A DNA stretch of 64,000 nucleotides. Origin: Rhizophagus clarus. Its lineage: Eukaryota; Glomeromycota; Glomeromycetes; Glomerales; Glomeraceae. The stretch spans positions 784,501-848,500 of the forward strand of contig BLAL01000040.1 in the NCBI GenBank assembly GCA_015698045.1. Direction: 5' to 3'. Below the pieces are notes generated by a model, which had not been told where the DNA came from, ran no database searches, and worked only from the letters and a program-made list of their open reading frames with translations. Both the position numbers and the translations under genes were made by a program. Shown one piece after another: positions 20,218 to 30,841 of this stretch (its first letter is position 1; every line of letters begins with the position of its first letter).

Positions 20218-20490
20218 ATGACTTATCTGCAGCAAATGGAATTTCTTAAGACGCGGGTATGTTGTTTCTTTGGGAAGAATATCGGAATTGACTTTAAGAA
20301 ACGTTCTAACGTTTCTTCTTTTTTAATTTTTGTAGGTGATAAGTTCTTTAAGCTTATTGAGATACAGGTATATTGTTTTTGTAGAAAGGCGGCGTTCGCA
20401 AGGCTCTGTAATAACGATCATCTATTTAAAAGTCAAAGCTTTCATACTGGTGGATTTAAATATCATGAGATTTCAATGTCGGTTAAATGA
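20218..20490 (+). other. Candidate exons downstream of the right array
   Basis: A 39-nt block opening MTYLQQMEFLKTR, a 79-nt GTATGT...TTGTAG interval and a 32-nt block mirror the left arm. Reading through without splicing keeps an open frame to 20490 with FCRKAAFARLCNNDHLF; the left arm preserves the matching FCRKAAFTRL peptide only after splicing. Which form, if any, is translated cannot be told from sequence. Confidence 0.3.
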
Positions 20491-20993
20491 GTTTTAAAAT
20501 CATCGTCAGTAAATGATATAAAGGAAGATTCTCTGTCTCTATATTTTAAAAACAATTTTTAAAATTAAAAATTATTAAAAGATAATAAAAATTTTGGTTA
20601 TTTTTTTATTTTCAAAATTCTTTAAATATGATGGCAAATTTATATGAAACCCAGTTATTTTTGCTGCCTTATTTAATTATTTTACATCAATAAAAAGCTT
20701 TTGAAAAATAAATAATACCATTAACAACTGCAAATAACTACAATTGTATTCATAAAACTTTTATTTGCAACTGGTGTAAAAAGTGATGGGTTCTTAAAAT
20801 AGTTGATGGGTTATAAAAAGTTATTATTATTTTAATTTTTAAGTATGAGTTGTAAAAAATTTTTTTATTTTCCGATTATTCTACATAAGATTGATAAGAT
20901 GAATGTATAACATAATCGTATTTTGCACTGTTTACTAATTTTTTATTAAAAATTCTTAATTTAAGCTAATTCCAAGGATCGGCGCATATGATT

Positions 20994-21916
20994 AGGATTG
21001 AAGTCTGATATTTAGTTAAAGGTTATAATAATGTAAGAAGTTAATTAGCAAGAGGAGAGTCAAATGATATAATTGAAGTTTTATTAATATTATTTTGTAT
21101 GAAAGTTTATTTCACAGTAGTCTTTTCTTTTTTCTTCAACTTTTTTTTTTAATTCTTAATCAATATAGGTTCCTAAGATGAGATAGGTTTAAATACTAAA
21201 TTTAAAATAAGAAGTGGTATTGAGAAGGTTTTAGCTAAAACTATTGATTAATTCTCACTTTTCACATTTATAGTATAACTGTATTAGTAATTGATCATTA
21301 GATTTTTGATAATTTTCCTCTAAAATCAATAACTTTATAGATTTAATTTGTAATTTATATAACAATCAGAGTACTATTAAAATCTACATTTTTTACATAG
21401 GTAAATCAATCAGTTTTTAGCTAATTTTACTGAAATTTTTACTGAAAAAACTCTGATATTGAATCTATTTTATTTAAGTATTAATTGTAGTATTTATAAA
21501 ACTTATAATTTTGCAAATAATTCTTAAAAGTTATCAATTGAAAAAATTTAAAAAATTGAAAATTTTTTTTATAAAAAGTAAACTGTTAATCTTAAAATAG
21601 AAATAATTTTATTTTTTTGTATTATTTTTTTTTTTAAAAATTCTGTTAATGTATATCAAAATATATATATTAAAATATAAATTTTTAGCTTTTGGTTTAT
21701 ACTTTTATTAATAAAAAATTGCAAGGCATTTTTACTAAAAATTTGTTAATCAACAACTTTTAGCAATTATTTATATTTCATAATTATTATAATTAATACT
21801 TAAATAATATAGATCTAATGTCCAAGTTTTATCAGTAAAAATTTTAGCCTATTTAATTAAAAATTAACTGATTTACTTATATACAAAATAGCATTAACAG
21901 ATTTATAAAAGTTTTC
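20994..21916. other. AT-rich intergenic DNA, nothing recognised
   Basis: No coding, repeat or element signal that I can support. Confidence 0.6.
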
Positions 21917-21933
21917 TGATTGTTATGTAAATT

Positions 21934-23886
21934 TTTTTTTTTTTTTTTTTTTTTAAAGGCATTAATAGCGCATAAACTTTATTTACGATTATAGTCAGGT
22001 TACATTGCAACCAATACATCAGTAAGAGAATATGCTCCTAGTTAAGAACACCGTCCAATCAGATTGCCAATAATTAATTATAATAAAAATAAGGGAAAAT
22101 GAGAAAAAAAATTAAAATTTGGATCTATCCTAGTACTAAAAATTTAAAATTTATCAAAACGGTTGGTCATTATCACAACAAAAATGCCGCAAAATTCCTC
22201 AAGCGATCGTTCTCTTTAATAAACTTTCCAATACTTCGTTCATTCGTGTAATTTTAGCCATAATTATCTTTTTTGAAGCAGAGGACCTTTTCGACTTAGA
22301 TTTAGATTTCTTGTTGTCGTAATCAGCTTTCAGAGAGTCTTTCCCAGGTTTAGTACTGGATGAATATTGTTGTTGAGAGGCAGCACCTCTTCTGTTTTGT
22401 AAGGAGATATTATTAGTGCCAGTAGCAACCTTCTTAATAGATCGTGTCTTGGCACTGTCATTTGGGGAGAAAGCGTTAGTACTTTTAGTCTTCCTCTGGC
22501 TCTTATCAGTAGAAGACTTCGTTGACTTCCTAGGGTTGTGAGATGGAGAGGTATGGTGGGTCCAATCAACTGTTTCGCCATTCCAAATATTTGGAGTATT
22601 TATTAACCGATATAGGTCATCCCAATTTGATAAATATCCAATTATTTTCCTTTTGCCATCCAGTAATTTTACTTCTTTGAACATATTAATGTTATGGGAT
22701 ATAAGATATGCTTCATTTTCTTTCTAAATCAGCGTAGCTGAGGTCATACTCTCTGGGAGGTTCAACACTGCAGCTTGATACCTTTCACTTTCTTTTCGTT
22801 CTTGAAGAGACCATGACGCTGGAAACCATCTTACTGGAAAACCCATTAATGGCACCATCCAATGTTTTTCATAATTCCTAAACAATTGTGATATCTCTAA
22901 CTTGACATAGAGTGTCTTGTACTTCTTCTGCCATTTGACAATCATAAAGATAACCTTTTCCCAATCGGATAGCGTGTTGATAATGGTGAAGTTGTTTCAC
23001 TTAGCAGGGATATCATATACTATAATATCACAAACAAAAGCCTGAGAATTAAGGGTAGGCTGATACCCAGTAATCACTGTTGATGCTTTATTTTCGACCA
23101 CCTTTCTTGTATTCGGCTTGTCAAGCGACTTAACTTTCTTTTCAGGCGGCTGAATAAGTGTTTTGTTACCTGTGGACTCATCTCGCTTGTGAGGAGTAAA
23201 CTGTTTGGCAAGAGGATCCAGAGAGGAGTGCGAACTTTTGAGAGCTTTAGCAGCTTCCCGTTCCACTTTAGCCTTCTTGCATTGTTTCTTCTTTTGCGAT
23301 TTAGTTAATACAGGTTGAAAACTTGTTTTATCATTCGATTCTTTTGTGATCAGCATCGTGATTGTTGTTGATTGGTTCGCCTCTGGGTTAGATATTTCTA
23401 TATCCATCTGGGCGTTTGCATTAGAGTCTATGATTGGTGTATCCTGCTTTTCTACTTGCTTTAATTTGGAAGCCTTTTCTGACATTTGCCGCGAGCGCAG
23501 TAAAGCTCTCTCTAAGGTAAACTTCGACAAAGACTGAATATAGCTTATGAGGACAGGACAAACATCCCAATATTTTGATAACTCTAGCTGTCCTTCAGAG
23601 GGATATCCAAGTTCTCCAACTGGATGGAGAGGAACGTTCTTTTATATATCCCAAGAGCTTGTCCTAGACCACATTCTCTGCAAGCCTCTCATCTCACATT
23701 CCATATTCTTCAGAAGGAAGATACCAAAGTTGTCTCTAAGGTTGTTACAAAACTCTTCACTAATATTATTATTATTTATTTGTGATATGTTTATTAGTAT
23801 ATTAGTTGTTTCTGATGACATTAACTCAAATATTTTTTAGCTGAAAAATTTGGACAGAGTGATCATCGGAAAGAGTTGACAAAAAA
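21934..23886 (-). mobile_element. Retroposed element with poly(A) and 17-bp target duplication
   Basis: The 17-bp direct repeat TGATTGTTATGTAAATT flanks the element exactly at 21917-21933 and 23887-23903. A T run ending near 21954 is the poly(A) tail of a minus-strand copy. Tail plus a long target duplication are the signature of LINE-type target-primed insertion. The ~1.95 kb body holds one ORF1-type frame and a ~350-base 5' leader. No reverse transcriptase is present, so it moved in trans as an ORF1-only derivative or a retroposed ORF1 transcript. Confidence 0.85.
22199..23530 (-). pseudogene. LINE ORF1-like protein with two in-frame stops
   Basis: From ATG 23530 the frame runs 444 codons to 22199 and is interrupted by TGA at 22997-22999 and TAG at 22724-22726, without any frameshift. 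The N-terminal third is basic and lysine-rich. The middle (VCDIIVYDIPAK, then MGFPVRWFPASWSLQERKES and NLPESM) resembles the RNA-binding ORF1 proteins next to jockey-like reverse transcriptases in Rhizophagus, as I recall the family. The C-terminus is a Ser/Lys-rich basic tail. The likely ancestral role is binding LINE RNA; this copy is inactive unless both stops are read through. Confidence 0.6.
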
Positions 23887-24155
23887 TGATTGTTATGTAA
23901 ATTATAAATTAAATTTTTTGTTAACTACATATATAACTATATCATAAGTTGACAAAATAATAAAATCAATAAAGGTAGTAAAAGAAATATGGTAAAAAAA
24001 AACCCTGAAATATATTATTAAGAATCCTATTATATACTTTTAAAAAATTTTGAAAAGTTTCATTGTATTGTGATACAAATTTTCTTTTTAAGTGATTATA
24101 TGTAATGATTTTTATTATATACTTAATAGTCAGTAAGAAAAAAAATCATTATATA

Positions 24156-24308
24156 GAGTCTTTGCAATAAAAAGGTACAAAACTCAAAAAAAAATAAAAA
24201 TTTAATTAATATTAAATTTACACTTATTTTAGCATAAAAAATATAATTAGCATATAAAGTAAATTTAAAAATTTTTTTGAATTTCGTACCTTTCTATTGT
24301 AAAGACCC
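24156..24308. mobile_element. Short MITE-like element (about 153 bp)
   Basis: Left end GAGTCTTTGCAATAAAAAGG and the following TACAAAACTC are matched by the inverted right end (GGGTCTTTACAATAGAAAGG). The arms are ~35 bp with a few mismatches around a 60-80-bp AT-rich centre. Flanks are TA-rich so the target duplication is ambiguous. No coding capacity. Confidence 0.6.
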
Positions 24309-24412
24309 CATATATTTATTAATTAATAGCAAAAAATTTTTTTATATACTTGTTTTATAATAAAAAAAGTCTTAATATATATTTATAATCAAATTATTAT
24401 GATTTTATATAC

Positions 24413-24975
24413 TGTATAAAAATGCCAAAACTATAGTTTTAGTATTTTTTTTGTGATTTTATATAAAAATGCCAAAACTAGAGCTCCAAATTTCTGGTTT
24501 AGTTCTGTTTTCAGTTCTATTTTTGGTTCTGAACTTTGTTTCTTACTGGATGTTTTTTAGAATAAGATTTTTATTGAAAAACATTTTCAGAATTATCTTT
24601 TAACTGAAAAATGTTTTTTAGTTAAAAAACTTCATCTGAAAATGTTTTTGATCTGAAAATAGAACTGGAACTAATTTTTCAAACTGAAAACATTTTTTCA
24701 GTAGTGTTTTTTAACTGAAAATATTTTTAGTTAAAAGTATAACCTGAAAACGGTTTTCAGTAAAAATTTTAGGCTGAAAAACACTTTTGGTAAAATTTTA
24801 TATCAGAGAGCCAAATTGAAACCAAAAATAGGACTGAACTGAAAATTTGAAACTTTAGCCAAAACTATAGTTTTGATATTTTTTTGTGATTTTATATATA
24901 AAAATACTAGAACTATAGTTTTAGTAGTTTTTTATTATGATTTTATATATAAAATATTAGAACTATAATTTTCTG
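24413..24975. repeat. Hairpin repeat related to the 0.7-1.6 kb minisatellite
   Basis: AAAATGCCAAAACTATAGTT with TTTAGTATTTTTTTGTGAT spacers occurs at 24413-24478 and 24855-24975, interrupted by the hAT-like element. The unit keeps the AAAATGCCA ... TGGCATTTT-style stem of the first minisatellite. Confidence 0.6.
24479..24857. mobile_element. hAT-like MITE (379 bp) inside a hairpin repeat
   Basis: Flanked by the exact 8-bp direct repeat GCCAAAAC at 24471-24478 and 24858-24865. Ends are TAGAGCTCCAAATTTC (left) and, inverted, TAAAGTTTCAAATTTTC (right), both fitting the hAT YARNG start. The interior is made of TTTTCAGTTC / GAACTGAAAA-like motifs in both orientations, so the element can fold back on itself. 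The TAGAGCTCC start resembles TAGGGCTCC of the 5897-6883 element, suggesting related families. Confidence 0.8.
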
Positions 24976-25269
24976 AAACTATTATTAGTTCAGTATCTTT
25001 TATATTATAATAAATAAAATTAAGAACCCTATAAGAAATCCGTATACAGAATTGATGTGTTTCGTATACAATTATCATACGTTTTTATAGATTCTGTATG
25101 GCAATTCTGTATATTTAAGACACAATTCATTTTTGAACATTTTTTCAAAAAAATTAATATATACGGAATGTATACGCCTATACGGAATTTATACAGAATT
25201 TTTAAACTTAATAATTTTATTGTCATTTCGTATCAAGTATCATAATATGAGATTATGTGATTATTGTTT

Positions 25270-26050
25270 TATTATGATACGTTTTTTGTTTCCCTCCCCA
25301 TTTTTTTTTATTTATACTCTCCTTTTTTTATTTCCCACATTTTTTTTTCTCTTCTCCCTCTAACTTTCTCTAAAAAAATGTTTTTTTCTCTTGATTTTCT
25401 TCTCATCCGCTATTCCTTTTTTTTAATAAAAAATAAAAAGTTTTTTCTTTCTATTCTACTTTTTATTCCAACCCCTCCTTTTTTAAAAAAAAATTTTTTT
25501 TCACTTTTTTTTTAAAAAAAGTTTTCGTTTTTGGTTCTTTTATTTTTTTATTCCCTATTTTTATTTCTCTTTATTTTCCTAACTTTGTTAAAATTTTTTT
25601 TGTTTTTATTATTCATTTTCTACCCACGCACCTTGCTCCTCTTTTTTTTGTAAAAAATTTTTTTTTCGTTAAAGATAATTTTTTTACATTAAAATTAATA
25701 TTTTTTTTTGTTTAATTTTCTTATAGGGTGAAAGTCTTTTTCTTTTTAAAGATCAGGTTCAGGTTTCTTTTCTTTTTATGAGTTAGTTCATTCTTTTTTT
25801 TTTTTGTAAAACGCTTCAAAGACTTTTCTTTTTTTGTAGGTTAATTTGTATTTTTTTTACTTTTGTAGGTAATTTAGTTTCTTTTTTTTTGTAGTAGATC
25901 AGTTTTGAGACTTCTTTTTCTCTGTCGTAGGTCAGTTCTTTTTATAAGTTATTTCCTTTTTGTGGGTTGATTTCTTTCTTTGTTCTTTCTTTGCAGGTTT
26001 ATTTATTTTTTCGTGAGTTGATTTGTTTTTTTCATGTTTTTTTGTAGGAA
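25270..26050 (+). repeat. Polypyrimidine tract with repeated TTTTGTAGGT motifs
   Basis: About 780 bases of T/C-rich sequence; the last 250 bases contain seven or eight TTTTTGTAGGTTA-like motifs spaced 20-35 bases apart. It ends in TTTTTTTGTAG, followed by a ~50-base segment of normal composition and GTATGATA. Same architecture as the tract at 17947-18715. Frames through it are artefacts of composition. Confidence 0.5.
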
Positions 26051-26109
26051 TGCCAACTCTTGGAGGAAACTAGCATAGGATAATTCTAGAATTACTGTAG
26101 GTATGATAC

Positions 26110-27500
26110 AATATAGGGGGGAGTTTGGTTTTTAATAGAGTTAAAGAAATGTAATAAGAAATGAAATATTTGTATTAAATAAAATATTATTTATTTATTT
26201 GTTATTTAAATATTGATTTAATATTATAATAAAACATATTCAATGAAAATATTATTAATTAAAAATTAAAATTAAATAAAATTTATATTATAAATTATGT
26301 TAAAAAACGTATAATTTATGTATTTTTCAGTATTTTTCAGTATATAAACCGTAATTTTGTGATACAGAATTGGACAATTTTCCATATCACGTATTTTTTT
26401 ACGTATATTTTTTTACAGAAAATTCTATGTTTATTATACTATAATCATACAATATTTATATGACTTTTTCCGTATAAAAAAACGTATAAATTTCTTATCC
26501 AATTTTTTTATAAGGAAATAGTTGTATATTTGGAATTTTATTCAATTATCTTGGATGTATATTTTGACTAAATTTTGATATGACTATTAAATGTTTGTTA
26601 TACAAAATTAAAAATTTTTTGATGTTATATATTTAAGTAAAATTTTGAGGTATATTTTAGCAATTTCTTATACAGAGTTCACTATATAAAAATTGCTTAT
26701 ATTCAGAGATTATGATAAAGAGTTGCAATAATATTAATGCTATTTTTTGATGATCAAAACAGTTTGAAATATTTCTATAACTAGCTGGTATCTCTAAAAG
26801 ATTTAAAAACCTCAACAGCTATTAGTGTAATCACAGTTATGCCTTTAAATAACTGAGTTATCTTTATATTTAGGGGCTGTTATTATTATTACAATTTTCA
26901 CAATAATAGTATAATCTTATTTTTTCTTTACAAATAGATCTTCTAAAGAAGCATCTGCTTATAATGTGTCATTTATTACACTGAAAATCACTTTTTTTCT
27001 AGTTATGTATAAAAATTTATAATAAAAAAATATATGCATATGTAGATAAAATAAAGAAAATATTTGTTTTTAATAAATATATTTGTTTATAAATATAACA
27101 AAGAAAGTTTTTTATTTGTTTTATATGTGATTAACAATTTTAATCACTAAAATAATTAATTGAAAGTTTAAAATATAAATTGATTGAAAGTTTAATTTTA
27201 AATATAAATTGATTAAATAATCAATAATAAATAAATTTTTGCAAAATTTTAATACTTTAATAAATTTTTTCTTATAAATTAATTATAAATAATGTATTTT
27301 TCAATTATTAAAATATTATTTTTTTATTATTAAAATATTAAAAATAACTAATAAAAATAAAAAACTCTTTGAAAAACATATGATTATTAAACTGAATTTT
27401 AAAAAACAAAAAAAAAGAGTCAAACAAAATGTTACTTTATTAGATAAACAAAACAAAAAAAAAAATCAGTAAACAATTACTATTAATAAATATTATTCTT
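26110..27500. other. AT-rich intergenic DNA, nothing recognised
   Basis: No gene or clear repeat. Sequences at 26340-26520 share TATACGT/ACGTATA words with 25030-25240 in partly inverted order, too weak to call an element. Confidence 0.5.
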
Positions 27501-27504
27501 CTTA

Positions 27505-28310
27505 ATAAAACATTCTAACTTAGGAAGAAGTTAGTTAAAACATTTTTTAACTTTGTATGATAATTCTTCTCTTACTCGCAATATATCTGTTATTTCACTT
27601 AATATAAGAAATATTTATTTTAATACTTGATCAAATAATTCATCTTAAGAAGAAGCTAATTAAAATATTTTTTTACTAACTTTATATAATAACTCTTTTA
27701 CTTGCAAAAAATCAGATATAGTAGATACAAAAATATTATTCAATCTATTACTTGACTTAATATTCCAATTAGAGATTAGTCAAAATATTTTTTTAACTTT
27801 ATGTAATAATCTTCTTACTTACAAAAAATTGGGTACTTCTTTTTTAAATTAAGATACAAGAGACGTAAGGAATTCTAACATTTGATTTAAAACTCCAGCT
27901 TAGGAAGAAGTTGGTCAAAATACTTCCTTATCAACTTCACGTAATAATCTTTTTATTTGCAAAAAATCAGGAAGCCAAAATATAGCAGACATAAGAAATA
28001 TTACTTTTAATTTAACACTTAATCTAATATTTCAATTCAAGAAGAGGTTAACCAAAGTACTTTCTTAATTTCATGTAATAATTCTTTTACTTGCAAAAAA
28101 TCAGATACTTACTTTCTCACAAAAGACATAAAGAATACTTAAACAAATATTTCAATTCAAGAAGAGCATAATAACCCATCTTCTACTTACAATATATTCG
28201 CTACTCAACTTAATACAAGAAATATTCATTTTAACACTAAATCAAATAATCCAATTCAGGAAAAGGCTGGACAAAATACTTCCTCAACCCTAAAAAAGCA
28301 AATTACTAAA
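27505..28310. repeat. Degenerate ~125-bp tandem repeat, about seven units
   Basis: The landmark GGAAGAAGTTAGTTAAAA-type block recurs near 27520, 27648, 27770, 27902, 28033, 28155 and 28258. In most units it is followed by TTTTTAACTTTATGTAATAA and a TTACTTGCAAAAAATCAG segment. Units differ by many substitutions and indels. No frame is maintained. Confidence 0.7.
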
Positions 28311-28339
28311 ATTCATAATTATTAAATTACCTTAGATAA

Positions 28340-29490
28340 TGTTAGTTAAAATATTGTTTTCTCAAAAAATCTCATTTTTGATTATCAAAATAGGATTCTG
28401 AACAATACTAATATAACTCACAAATGATTAGAATGCGTTTACTATTTATAGTAAATTTACATTTTAGTTAAAAAAAATTTTGTAAAATATGTAATATGAT
28501 TAATAAAAAAATGTACATTCTAAATTTTTAAATAAAAATATTTACTGTTACCCTCTGATATAATGAAGTAAATATCTGGGTCAAAAAAAAAACGAGATGT
28601 TATTGTGTACTTAGTATAAGTAGAGTAGTTATTAGCTTGTAAATTTTTTCTGGACTTTTGTGGACTAGTCAGTAGTCACACGCTTTATACGCAATGCATG
28701 TAATCGAGATTATTAATCTCAATAAAGCGAGTTTAACTCGTGTAACTGTATATCAGAAAATAGAACTCGTTAACCGTGGCACATGCGAAAATGTATAATA
28801 CCATATCAAAAAAATTTTCAGCGAAGTAAAAATATCATAACGTTGTTGTGATGCAAAAGGCCGGACTTAGTTCTTGACATAGTCAAGAAGAGGGCAGGAC
28901 ATTGACGTCTCAAGCATCAAGTGTCGTGTTCACGTGATATCGAATTCTTAGATCGAGCCATGATGGCGCGTTCTCTAAGTTATGCATGTTCATCACGCCT
29001 TACAATACTACGTATAAAAAAGTGCTAATTATTAGAGTAATGTATTCACAGTTTTGCTCATAACGGGCAAGTGATTTTTAATCAATGTGTGAAAGATCCC
29101 CTATACAAAAATGATTTTGCACAAGTAATCTTTTTTGAAGCTACGCTTCTTCAGGATCAGAAGAGGTAGAACAAGTTATCTTTCCTTTGAACATCCCGAA
29201 AAAAATTTATTTTTTGAGAGAGCAATAAATCATCAGAAACTCTAAAATTATAGTGATGTAACGAATATCCGCAGAAATCTTCAGGTGATAAGTCACGGGA
29301 TGATCCACCGATTAGATTTTGATACGTTTATTTTAATAATAGTCTTAATTCATTGCATTTTTTCTGCACGAAAAATAACTCACTATATACGACGCTAATT
29401 TAGGAGAGTTGGAAGAGGTACAATGCATTTGTTAACTAGAAGTCATGAGGATTAACATAAATAGCTTAATTTTTTAACTGCAAATTTACT
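28340..29490. other. Intergenic DNA of higher GC, no gene identified
   Basis: 28390-28510 resembles 19262-19400 (ACAATACTAATATAACTCAC). 28640-29020 is less AT-rich than its surroundings, with a GAGATTATTAATCTC palindrome near 28706, but no frame or RNA structure that I can name. Confidence 0.4.
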
Positions 29491-29493
29491 TTA

Positions 29494-29721
29494 ATGATAT
29501 CTTATTCATGTAGGATCTCAATAATGAACGGCTTCTTTGAAGTCCTTCCGAATGATAATCATCCAATCTATTTGAGGAAACAAAACAAGGCATTTCCAAC
29601 GAAATGGAGAACGAGAAGGGCGAGGTACTGGCGAGGTATGGTTCAATTTTGGTACAATGATTCAAAAGGATGTTTATTTATCGTATACCAATATCGGTTT
29701 TCCTTGAAAAAAAAAGAATAG
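29494..29721 (+). other. Weak candidate coding segment
   Basis: After TTCATGTAG (29505-29513) the frame NGFFEVLPNDNHPIYLRKQN and on to RTRRARYWRG has normal amino-acid composition and ends at GAG/GTATGG, a plausible donor. It could be an internal exon of a short gene. No partner exon or domain is recognised; the frame also stays open to 29721. Confidence 0.2.
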
Positions 29722-30841
29722 AAAGTTTTCCGAAAGTATAAACGTTTTTGGAGATCAATTGATAAAAACTCAGTGATGACAAAATCATAGGTTTAGAGGT
29801 TGATTCCAATTCCAGCAAGAGTCCAATTCGTGAGGGAAGAAAATATGAAAATGCGTAAATATAATTCAATATACTCGGAAATATGTATCGTAATACTGTT
29901 TTTCATGCCATCACTGAACCGCGTAACCTCTTCATTCTCCAAGATCAAGTTATAACCGTATTATATGCCATGTATATATGAACATCAGTCGTATGTACAT
30001 TTTGTTTATCTTTAGATGGTATATTTAAAAAATTCTGTTATTGGTTTTTAATTTTGTATTTCTCAATTTTTATTAATTATATAAACTAATAATAATCTTT
30101 ATTATATAAAGAAATGAATTTTATTGGAAGTATCTGTATCTTCTGCTACAGGAGGTTTGCAATTTTAAAATAATTTCTCATTTAATATACACAATATATA
30201 TATACTAAGACGCTTTACGTTAATGTGTTACCAAATAAAATTTTTTTTTATTTAAATAGATATGTTACTACAAAAATAAGATGGTACATTGATTATTACT
30301 GACCGCAAACTATTCAGATTTAGAAAGTTTGTTCGGGAAAAACGACTTAGAAGCAATAAATGGGTTATATTTGGGAAGGATTTATAGAATAATGGCAAAC
30401 TTTAATAGGAGGTTTGGGAGGTACTACGAAATTTAAATAAGTTCTAGGCCACGATTTAAAATAGATCTTAGCAATGATCTCTAGTGACACTTTTTAGAAT
30501 AAAAAACTCGGATAAAAAGATAGAATCAACTATTTAATTGAACGAATTTTATTACTTTCACTTTTTTTTTTTTTTTTTTTAATAGGAGAATTAAATTAAG
30601 ATAATAATAATTTAAGTAAATTGTTATTATGTTTAAATATCTGATAAATCTATTAATGGTGTACATAAAAATGATTCCGAGTTGCTATTGATAAATAATT
30701 ACATATAATTGAATTAATCATCAATATAACGTGTTAGGAAGTGTAATTTAAACATCAAGATTTCTCTTCCAAAATACAACATCCACTATAACGTTCACTA
30801 TATCTTAATCACTATTTTTTAGTCATCACTTTTTCATGAAT
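29722..30841. other. Intergenic DNA, nothing recognised
   Basis: AT-rich, with a T run near 30550-30580 (possible old poly(A) on the minus strand, but no matching target duplication found). Confidence 0.5.

Larger units (their letters stand above)
19480..20993 (+). repeat. Right arm of the large inverted repeat
   Basis: Plus-strand counterpart of 15186-17230. It carries five array units, then the same terminal module, candidate exons and 3' flank. About 160 bases at 20062-20217 are absent from the left arm. Similarity ends at the GGCGCATATGA/TCAGCGCATATG point near 20993. Confidence 0.85.

Noticed and set aside
25029..26540. A terminal-inverted-repeat element spanning 25.0-26.5 kb
   Set aside because: The two ends share only short TATACGT-type words; no consistent arm or target duplication could be drawn.
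30548..30582. Poly(A) of another minus-strand retroposon
   Set aside because: A T run is present, but I found no matching target duplication or element body.
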